The translations under genes and the position numbers were made by a program. From Paracoccaceae bacterium (GTDB lineage: Bacteria > Pseudomonadota > Alphaproteobacteria > Rhizobiales > Stappiaceae), in contig PARB01000060.1 in NCBI GenBank assembly GCA_002709505.1, positions 1 to 41,812 of the forward strand: a DNA stretch of 41,812 nucleotides, read 5' to 3'. This document shows positions 34,859 to 41,812 of this stretch, piece by piece. The notes below the pieces were generated by a model that was given only the letters and a program-made list of their open reading frames with translations, was not told the DNA's origin and searched no databases. The stretch's first letter is position 1, and the number at the start of each line of letters is the position of its first letter.

Positions 34859-35908
34859 ATGACGACACCGTTTCTGAAAAGGGGCGCAAGGCTTCTCGGC
34901 GCGGCCGCGGCCCTGTATGCGGCGCTCGCCGGCGCCGCGACCGCGCAGGATGTGACATTGCGCGTCCATCAGTTCCTGCCCTTGCAGGCGGCAATCCCGG
35001 CCCGTGCCATCACACCCTGGATCGAGGCGGTGGAAAGCCAGTCGAACGGCCGCATCAAGGTCGAGCACTATCCCTCTATGCAGCTCGGCGGCGCCCCGCC
35101 CGCGCTTTACGACCAGGCGAAGGACGGCGTGGTCGATATCATCTGGACCGTCCTCGGCTATACGCCAGGCCGCTTTCCGAGGACGGAGGCCTTCGAGCTT
35201 CCCTTTCTCGTGACCAACGCGGAAGCCACCTCGCGGGCATTTCACGAATTCGTCGAAGCCAACGCCATGGAGGAATTCGCCGGCGTGAAGCCGCTGGCGT
35301 TGCATGTGCACGGTCCCGGCCTTCTGCATGTGAAGGGCGAGGGCGTGACCACGCTTGAGGACATGCAGGGGCTGAAGCTGCGCGGACCCACACGCATCGT
35401 CACCCGCCTGCTGGACAGGCTCGGCGCAACCGCCATCGGCATGCCGGTGCCGGCGGTTCCCGAAGCGGTCTCCAAGGGTGTGATAGACGGCGCGGTGATC
35501 CCCTGGGAGGTCACGCTGCCGCTCAAGATGACCGAGCTTGTGAACACCCACACGAAGTTCGACGATCCGCGCGGCCTCTATACCGCCACCTTCGTCTTCG
35601 CCATGAACCAGGGCAGCTATGATGCGCTTCCCGACGACCTCAAGGCGGTCATCGACGCCAACTCGGGCCCCGACACGGCGGCACTGTTCGGCCGCGCGAT
35701 GGACGAGGTCGATGCGATCGGCGAAAAGAAGGCCGAAGAGAGCGGCAACACCATCCTGACAATCAGCGCGGAAGAGACCGCACGCTGGAAGGAAGCCGCC
35801 GATCCCATCGTCGCGGAATGGATCGCGGAGATGAACGACAAGGGCCTCGACGGCCAGGCGCTGGTTGACGCAGCGCGCTCGCTGGTCGACAGCAACACCG
35901 CCAAGTGA
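34859..35908 (+). CDS. dctP: TRAP transporter substrate-binding protein DctP
   Basis: A 349-residue periplasmic receptor of the DctP family. A signal peptide (1 to about 29, cleavage after ATA before QDVTLR) precedes the two-lobe fold. The ligand-carboxylate arginine is in the conserved LQG-type segment MQGLKLRGPTRIVTRLLDRLGA, followed by VPEAVSKGVIDGAV. It captures an organic acid and delivers it to the DctQM membrane pair. The ATG at 34859 follows GGGAGGA. It is first of a three-gene operon divergent from the sulfatase gene, which suggests a sulfated or carboxylated substrate. Exact ligand unknown. Confidence 0.92.
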   Translation: MTTPFLKRGARLLGAAAALYAALAGAATAQDVTLRVHQFLPLQAAIPARAITPWIEAVESQSNGRIKVEHYPSMQLGGAPPALYDQAKDGVVDIIWTVLGYTPGRFPRTEAFELPFLVTNAEATSRAFHEFVEANAMEEFAGVKPLALHVHGPGLLHVKGEGVTTLEDMQGLKLRGPTRIVTRLLDRLGATAIGMPVPAVPEAVSKGVIDGAVIPWEVTLPLKMTELVNTHTKFDDPRGLYTATFVFAMNQGSYDALPDDLKAVIDANSGPDTAALFGRAMDEVDAIGEKKAEESGNTILTISAEETARWKEAADPIVAEWIAEMNDKGLDGQALVDAARSLVDSNTAK

Positions 35909-35984
35909 TAGCGATTTTGCGGGCGTCGCCCTGTGCGGCGCCCGCAAGCCGATTGGTCAAAGGTCGAAAACAAGGGTCGTCACC

Positions 35985-36515
35985 GTGCGGCAGACAGTTG
36001 AGAAGGCGCTGACCACCGTTTCCGGCTGGTTCGCAATTGCCGGAGGTGCGGTGCTCGTCGCCATCACCGCGATGACCGTCGTGTCCATCACCGGGCGCGA
36101 GCTGAACTGGCTCGGGCTTGCCCCCGTTCCCGGCGACTACGAACTTGTCGAGGCCGGGACCGCCTTCGCGATCTTCGCCTTCCTGCCCTGGTGCCAGATG
36201 AAACGCGGCCATGTGACCGTCGATCTCTTCCTGGCCCGCTTCGGACCACGGGTGAACGCCGCCGTCGATGTGGTTTCCAACATCCTGATGACCGCCGTCG
36301 CCGCCCTCATTGCCTGGCGGCTGTGGCTCGGCATGCTCGACAAGAAGGCCTATCACGAAACGACCTTCATCCTGCAGTTTCCGCTGTGGTGGGCCTATGC
36401 CGCGGCAATGACAGGCGCGGTCCTGTTCGCGGTCGTCTGCCTCTACACCATCTGGCGCAGCCTTGCGGAGGCCATGCAGCCGACGCGCCAGTCTCCCCAG
36501 CATCAGGAGTCGTAA
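35985..36515 (+). CDS. dctQ: TRAP transporter small permease DctQ
   Basis: A 176-residue protein with four hydrophobic helices, including GWFAIAGGAVLVAITAMTVVSI near the N-terminus and FPLWWAYAAAMTGAVLFAVVCLYTIW near the C-terminus. The CQMKRGHVTVDLF segment is typical of DctQ. It binds the large permease and is required for transport. The GTG at 35985 is chosen because AAGGG stands nine bases before it. It follows dctP after 76 bp and precedes dctM by 3 bp. Confidence 0.88.
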   Translation: MRQTVEKALTTVSGWFAIAGGAVLVAITAMTVVSITGRELNWLGLAPVPGDYELVEAGTAFAIFAFLPWCQMKRGHVTVDLFLARFGPRVNAAVDVVSNILMTAVAALIAWRLWLGMLDKKAYHETTFILQFPLWWAYAAAMTGAVLFAVVCLYTIWRSLAEAMQPTRQSPQHQES

Positions 36516-36518
36516 CCG

Positions 36519-37841
36519 GTGACGTCCCTCGAATACGGGCTCTGGTCGATCCCGGTCCTGCTGCTCCTGATCTTCCTGCGGATGCCCATCGGGCTTGCGA
36601 TGTTCGTGATCGGCGTCGCCGGCACGAGCCTCGTCACGGGATCCACCGTGCCGGCTCTGGCGCAGCTCAAGTCGCTGGTCTACAGCACCTTTTCCAACTA
36701 CTCGCTTTCGATCGTGCCGCTGTTCCTGCTGATGGGCCAGTTCGCGACCCGTGGCGGCATGTCGCGCGCGCTGTTCCGCGCCGCCGAAACCTTCGTCGGC
36801 CATCGGCGCGGCGGGGTCGCCATGGCGGCGGTGGCCGCCTGCGGCGGTTTCGGAGCGATCTGCGGCTCGTCGCTGGCAACGGCTGCAACGATGGGGCAGG
36901 TGGCCCTGCCGGAGATGCGGCGGGCGGGATATTCCGGCGCGCTGTCGACTGCGTGTCTTGCCGCAGGCGGCACGCTCGGCATCCTGATCCCGCCGTCCGT
37001 CGTCCTCGTGATCTACGCCATCCTGACCGAACAGAATATTGCAAAGCTGTTCATGGCGGCCTTCGTACCGGGCATTCTGGCCGCCGCCGGCTACATGCTC
37101 ACCGTCTCGCTCTACGTCCGGTTTCGCCCCGACAGCGCCGGACACCGGGAGCGGGCCCCCTGGTCGGAACGCATCGCCGCACTGGTCGGCGTCTGGCCGG
37201 TGTTGCTCATCTTCATCGCCGTGATCGGCGGGATCTATTCCGGCGTCTTTACACCGACGGAAGGAGCTGCGGTCGGCGCGGCCGGCACGGGCCTGGTCGC
37301 ATTGTGGAAGGGCGGCCTCGACCGCAAGGGCCTGGTGGACTCCTTCCTGTCCACCGCCGCCTCCACCGGCATGATCTTCTTCATCGTGCTCGGTGCAACG
37401 GTCTACAACGGGTTTCTCGCCTTTTCCCAGCTGCCGCAGCAATCCGCCGCCTATGTCGCGGGTCTTGGCCTCAGCCCCTGGCTGGTGCTGATCCTGATCC
37501 TCGTCTGCTACCTGATCTTCGGCTGCATCATGGATTCGCTGTCGATGATCCTGCTGACGATCCCGATCTTCTTCCCGATCGTCTCGGCGCTCGACTTCGG
37601 CCTGCCGCCGGAGGAATTCGCCCTGTGGTTCGGCATCATCGTGCTGATTGTCGTGGAGGTGGGGCTGATAACGCCACCGGTGGGCATGAACCTCTTCGTC
37701 ATCAACTCGATGGCCCCCGACATTCCGCTGAGCCAGACCTTCCGCGGCGTGATGCCCTTCATCGCCAGCGACATCCTGCGCGTCGCGATCCTGGTGCTGT
37801 TTCCCTCGCTCACGCTCTTCCTGGTGCGCTGGCTCTACTGA
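36519..37841 (+). CDS. dctM: TRAP transporter large permease DctM
   Basis: A 440-residue membrane protein with about twelve helices, forming the sodium-driven channel of the TRAP system. Canonical segments are FLRMPIGLAMFVIGV, IVPLFLLMGQFATRGGMSRALFRAAE, ICGSSLATAATMGQVALPEMRRAGY, GTLGILIPPSVVLVIYAI, FTPTEGAAVGA and LITPPVGMNLFVIN. The GTG start is 3 bp after dctQ and preceded by CAGGAG. It is last in the operon and convergent with the cytochrome P450 gene; a 20-bp palindrome lies between. Confidence 0.94.
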   Translation: MTSLEYGLWSIPVLLLLIFLRMPIGLAMFVIGVAGTSLVTGSTVPALAQLKSLVYSTFSNYSLSIVPLFLLMGQFATRGGMSRALFRAAETFVGHRRGGVAMAAVAACGGFGAICGSSLATAATMGQVALPEMRRAGYSGALSTACLAAGGTLGILIPPSVVLVIYAILTEQNIAKLFMAAFVPGILAAAGYMLTVSLYVRFRPDSAGHRERAPWSERIAALVGVWPVLLIFIAVIGGIYSGVFTPTEGAAVGAAGTGLVALWKGGLDRKGLVDSFLSTAASTGMIFFIVLGATVYNGFLAFSQLPQQSAAYVAGLGLSPWLVLILILVCYLIFGCIMDSLSMILLTIPIFFPIVSALDFGLPPEEFALWFGIIVLIVVEVGLITPPVGMNLFVINSMAPDIPLSQTFRGVMPFIASDILRVAILVLFPSLTLFLVRWLY

Positions 37842-37920
37842 TCGCGGGCGGGCGCCACCGGATTTGCGTTCGCCCCGTCGCGGTCGAAATCAAGTTCCGC
37901 CGACGCCAGGAAGCGATGCC

Positions 37921-37940
37921 GGACCGGCGCGCGCCGGTCC
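37921..37940. terminator. Perfect 20-bp palindrome between convergent dctM and P450 genes
   Basis: GGACCGGCGCGCGCCGGTCC is fully self-complementary and can form an 8-bp GC stem with a GCGC loop. It lies 79 bp after the dctM stop and 12 bp after the P450 stop on the other strand, where a bidirectional terminator is expected. There is no T tract, so termination is plausible but unproven. Confidence 0.45.
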
Positions 37941-37951
37941 ACCGCGAGCCC

Positions 37952-39364
37952 CTATCGGCCGCGCGGCCGCAGCCGCATCGGCAGTCGCTCACCGGGGCGC
38001 AGGGTCAGGCGGCTGACCGGCTGGATATCCGTGCCCGGTTCCAGTTGGGGATCGAAGGCGCGCGCGAGCATGGCAAGCGACAGGACCGATTCCGTCAGGC
38101 CGAAGGAAAGCCCGGCGCAGATGCGCGGCCCGATAGCAAAGGGCACATAGCCGAATTTTGACTGTCCGCCGCGCGCACCGCCCAGAAACCGCTCCGGCTC
38201 GAAATGATCGGCGCGCTCCCAGAGAGTGGGGTTTCTGTGAAGCAGCCAGGGCACCACCATGACAATCGACCCCTTGGGGACCGCCACACCCGCGATCTTG
38301 TCGTCCCGGTTGGCCTCGCGCGCCAGGATCGGAACGGGGGGATAGAGCCGCAAGGTCTCCTCGATCACCGCCCGTGTGTAGGGAAGCCGGGCAATGTCCT
38401 CAAAGACCGGATCCCGGTCCGGGCAGACGGCGTCAAGCTCGGCATGCAGCCTGTCGCGCACCGATGGCGCCTGCGACAGCAGGAACCAGGCCCAGGCGAG
38501 CGTGTTGGCCGTGGTTTCATGGCCCGCCATGAAGATGACGGCGGCCTCGTTGCGAATTGCCTGGCGCGACAGGGGGCGCCCGTCTTCGTCACGGGCGTCG
38601 AGCAACCCGCCGATCACCGAGGTCTCGCCGCCGCCCGCACGGCTTTCGTAGCTGCTGATGATCTCCTCGAGCACCGTGTCGATGCGCTTCACCGCCCGCT
38701 TGATCGCCCGGCCGCGAAGCCGGGGGATCCAGTCCGGCAGGCGAAGCAGCGACAGAATGTCGATCTGGTCGATATGACGCTGGTAATCGGTGAAACTCTC
38801 GACGACCTCCGCGGCATAGTCGCGCCCGAGCTGCCGGCCGAAGATGGTGCGGCAGATGATTTCGGCCGTCAGATGGGCCATTTCCTGAAGCACGTCGGTG
38901 GGGGCTTCCGCGCCCCGCGCGGCCCAGGCGGAACGCCGCTCCGCGATCGTCTCCGCCATCACCGGAAAAAAGGCGGGCACTCGCGACGCATGGATAATCG
39001 GCGCGACAATCTGCCGGCGCCGGCGCCAGGTCTCGCCATCCGACACGAACAGGCCGTCGCCGATCAGCGGCTCCAGCGCATGGCGCATCTGCGGGCTCTT
39101 GCGCTCATAGATCGCATGCTTGCGCACGAAGGCTTCCTGAACGGTTGCCGGGCTGTTGCAGATGAACAGCATCCTGCGCAGGATGGTGATCTTGGTCCAG
39201 GGTTTGGAAAAGGACGGCAGCGTCCAGACAGACAGGAGACTGCGCCGGGCAAGACTGATCAGCTCGAGGACCGATGGCTGGATGTCCGGACGGGAAGGGT
39301 AGGGCGGGACATAACTCCCGACCGCTTCCGAGGTGTCCTCGCCGACGTCGCTCGCCTGTGTCAT
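37952..39364 (-). CDS. Cytochrome P450
   Basis: A 470-residue soluble P450. The heme-binding loop is FGYVPFAIGPRICAG with thiolate Cys416. The I-helix oxygen-activating motif is AGHETT (280-285) and the K-helix ExxR is Glu336-x-x-Arg339. The sequence is close in style to bacterial fatty-acid, terpene or steroid hydroxylases, but the substrate cannot be read from it. No ferredoxin or reductase gene is adjacent, so electrons must come from elsewhere. The ATG at 39362-39364 follows CTGGAG; the open frame continues upstream without a better start. It follows the CodA-like gene on the same strand after 43 bp and may be co-transcribed. Confidence 0.9.
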   Translation of the reverse strand: MTQASDVGEDTSEAVGSYVPPYPSRPDIQPSVLELISLARRSLLSVWTLPSFSKPWTKITILRRMLFICNSPATVQEAFVRKHAIYERKSPQMRHALEPLIGDGLFVSDGETWRRRRQIVAPIIHASRVPAFFPVMAETIAERRSAWAARGAEAPTDVLQEMAHLTAEIICRTIFGRQLGRDYAAEVVESFTDYQRHIDQIDILSLLRLPDWIPRLRGRAIKRAVKRIDTVLEEIISSYESRAGGGETSVIGGLLDARDEDGRPLSRQAIRNEAAVIFMAGHETTANTLAWAWFLLSQAPSVRDRLHAELDAVCPDRDPVFEDIARLPYTRAVIEETLRLYPPVPILAREANRDDKIAGVAVPKGSIVMVVPWLLHRNPTLWERADHFEPERFLGGARGGQSKFGYVPFAIGPRICAGLSFGLTESVLSLAMLARAFDPQLEPGTDIQPVSRLTLRPGERLPMRLRPRGR

Positions 39365-39407
39365 CCGCGTCTCCAGCCCATGGGGTGCGCCCGTGGTGTC
39401 GCCAAGG

Positions 39408-40697
39408 CTATCGGCCCGGCGCGTAAGCGGCCGCGTCCACATGATCCGGTCGCCCGTCCAGCTCAAGCCGCGAGATCGCCGGATCGCTTTCGGCGATGAC
39501 GCGGCCGCGCCGCACGACCGCAAGCCGGCGCGCGCGCAGGCGGATCGCCTCGATTGTGTCGGCCGCCTGCAGCACCACGAAGTCGGCATTGCAGCCAACG
39601 TCCACGCCATATCCCGCCAGCCCGAGGACCTTTGCCGGATGCGCCGTCACGCAATCGAAGGCATAGCGCATCGCGTCGCGGCTCATCATCTGCGCGACAT
39701 GCATGCCCATGGAGGCCACTTCCAGCATGTCGCCCGATCCCATCGAATACCAGGGATCCATCACGCAATCATGGCCGAAGGCGACGTTGATCCCGGCAGC
39801 GCGCAGTTCCGGTACGCGGGTCTGGCCGCGCCGCTTGGGATAGGTGTCGTGACGCCCTTGCAGGGTGATGTTGATCAGCGGATTGGCGATGGCGTGCACC
39901 TGGGCCTCGGCAATCAAGGGCAAGAGCTTGGACACATAGTAGTTGTCCATGGAATGCATGGAGGTGAGATGAGAGCCGGCGACCCGGCCCTGCAGCCCGA
40001 GACGCTGCGCCTCAAAGGCCAGCGTCTCGATGTGACGCGACAGCGGATCGTCGCTCTCGTCGCAATGCAGGTCGACCATCAGGCCGCGCTCGGCGGCAAT
40101 CTCGCACAACGCCCGGACCGACCGGGCCCCGTCCTCCATCGTACGTTCGAAATGGGGGATGCCGCCAACCACATCGACCCCCATGTCAAGCGCGCGCAGC
40201 AGGTTGCGTTCCGCCGTTTCGGAGCGATAAAGCCCGTCCTGCGGAAAGGCGACAAGCTGGAGATCGAGATAGGGCGCGACCTTCTCCCTGACCTCAAGCA
40301 GCGCCTCGACACCGGTGAGCGCATCGTCGCAGACGTCGACATGACTGCGGATGGCGAGCAGACCCTGGGAAACGGCGAGATCGCAGTAGCGCAGCGCCCG
40401 CTCCACCACCGCATCGACGGTGAGCAGCGGCTTCAGCTCGCCCCAGAGCGCGATGCCCTCCAGCAGCGTGCCGCTTTCGTTCATGCGCGGAAGGCCGAGC
40501 GACAGTGTCGCATCCATGTGGAAATGGCTGTCGACGAAGGGCGGCGAGACCAGACGGCCGCCCGCATCGATCACCCGCGCCGCCTCCGCTGTGATCCCCG
40601 GCTCCACCGCCGTGATCCGCCCGTTGGAACAGGCGATATCGACGCCGGTGCGACCGTCGGGCAGAGTGGCGTTCTTCACGAGCAGGTCAAGCGACAT
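39408..40697 (-). CDS. CodA-type cytosine deaminase family amidohydrolase
   Basis: A 429-residue metal-dependent amidohydrolase closely resembling E. coli cytosine deaminase CodA. Metal and catalytic residues are conserved: HFH (His58, His60), FPQDG (Gln153), HCDE (His211, Glu214), SHLTSMHS (His243) and FGHD (Asp310). ANPLINITLQGRHDTYPKRRG and the downstream DPWYSMGSGDML segment also match CodA. However, CodA Asp314, next to the metal aspartate, is Cys311 here. That position influences pyrimidine specificity in CodA, so the true substrate may be a different amino-pyrimidine, triazine or related ring. It stands between a P450 gene and pobA. Confidence 0.82.
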   Translation of the reverse strand: MSLDLLVKNATLPDGRTGVDIACSNGRITAVEPGITAEAARVIDAGGRLVSPPFVDSHFHMDATLSLGLPRMNESGTLLEGIALWGELKPLLTVDAVVERALRYCDLAVSQGLLAIRSHVDVCDDALTGVEALLEVREKVAPYLDLQLVAFPQDGLYRSETAERNLLRALDMGVDVVGGIPHFERTMEDGARSVRALCEIAAERGLMVDLHCDESDDPLSRHIETLAFEAQRLGLQGRVAGSHLTSMHSMDNYYVSKLLPLIAEAQVHAIANPLINITLQGRHDTYPKRRGQTRVPELRAAGINVAFGHDCVMDPWYSMGSGDMLEVASMGMHVAQMMSRDAMRYAFDCVTAHPAKVLGLAGYGVDVGCNADFVVLQAADTIEAIRLRARRLAVVRRGRVIAESDPAISRLELDGRPDHVDAAAYAPGR

Positions 40698-40703
40698 GGG
40701 GGC

Positions 40704-40789
40704 GACTCATTGCAAACAGGGGCAAGGCAGGAGCGCGAGTGTCGACAAAAACCCCCGTCACCTCAAGCCCCGTCGCCGGGCAATGAGTC
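40704..40789. repeat. Pair of perfect 10-bp inverted repeats upstream of the CodA-like gene
   Basis: GACTCATTGC (40704-40713) and GCAATGAGTC (40780-40789) are exact reverse complements, 66 bp apart, inside the 147-bp gap between pobA and the CodA-like gene. They may be two half-sites for one regulator, looping to form an operator, or the base of a long hairpin. No known motif is recognised. Confidence 0.45.
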
Positions 40790-40844
40790 CGCGCCGCGCG
40801 CAGCAGGCCGGGCGCGGCCCGTTCCTGCCGACAGCGCTACCTTC

Positions 40845-41812
<968 letters not shown>

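Noticed and set aside
35763-37442. 559-codon minus-strand open frame across dctP, dctQ and dctM
   Set aside because: The product is Gln/Asp/His/Arg-rich and matches no family, while the opposite strand encodes three clear TRAP proteins; it is a GC-driven antisense frame.
36191-38161. 656-codon plus-strand open frame overlapping dctQ and dctM
   Set aside because: Arg/His/Pro-rich translation in the wrong frame of two well-recognised membrane proteins.

Overview
The window is GC-rich (roughly two thirds G+C by eye) and densely coding. Gene content and order point to an alphaproteobacterium, probably Hyphomicrobiales (Rhizobiales). Pointers are the dut-coaBC pair, the lppC/rsmI/yraN/gshB block, hrcA divergent from rph-rdgB-hemW, an OlsB ornithine-lipid acyltransferase, and the PHA depolymerase with its TGC/GCA-type upstream dyads. 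The genus cannot be fixed from the sequence alone. No tRNA, rRNA, CRISPR array or intact mobile element was seen.

Layout. 1-1549 (minus): preT-preA, the two subunits of a bacterial NAD-dependent dihydropyrimidine dehydrogenase (preA runs off the left edge), behind an almost perfect RutR operator. 1919-4608 (plus): maiA, a fused membrane/spermidine-synthase-like protein and a YbjQ-family protein. 4723-7582 (minus): cysK, dut and coaBC. 7651-8862 (minus): an LppC-type lipoprotein, divergent from rsmI, a 57-residue membrane ORF, yraN, gshB, a comM/YifB ATPase, a hybrid histidine kinase and olsB (9008-16831, plus). 16841-17616 (minus): a GNAT enzyme and a DUF1330 protein. 17810-20008 (plus): a class A penicillin-binding protein. 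20032-23992 (minus): a Bcr/CflA-type exporter, a YgjP-type metallopeptidase, a MoeB/ThiF-type adenylyltransferase and hrcA. 24256-28643 (plus): rph, rdgB, hemW and a PHA depolymerase carrying an unusual C-terminal helix-hairpin-helix domain.

From about 28.8 kb on the content looks accessory and catabolic. An alpha/beta hydrolase and a SnoaL-like protein face a TetR-MFS operon across a perfect 7+7 operator-like palindrome. About 860 bp with no recognisable gene follow (32032-32891). Then a formylglycine-type sulfatase is divergent from a complete TRAP transporter (dctP-dctQ-dctM), followed by a cytochrome P450, a CodA-type deaminase with an altered active-site residue, and pobA (4-hydroxybenzoate 3-monooxygenase), cut by the right edge.

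Together the window mixes core housekeeping (nucleotide sanitation, CoA and glutathione synthesis, heme, peptidoglycan, heat-shock control) with small catabolic modules for pyrimidines, aromatics, organosulfates and PHA. The most unusual items are the PhaZ-HhH fusion with three TTGC/GCAA dyads upstream, the operator-like repeats before comM and tetR, and the Asp-to-Cys change in the CodA homologue. No clearly new multigene defence or mobile system was found.
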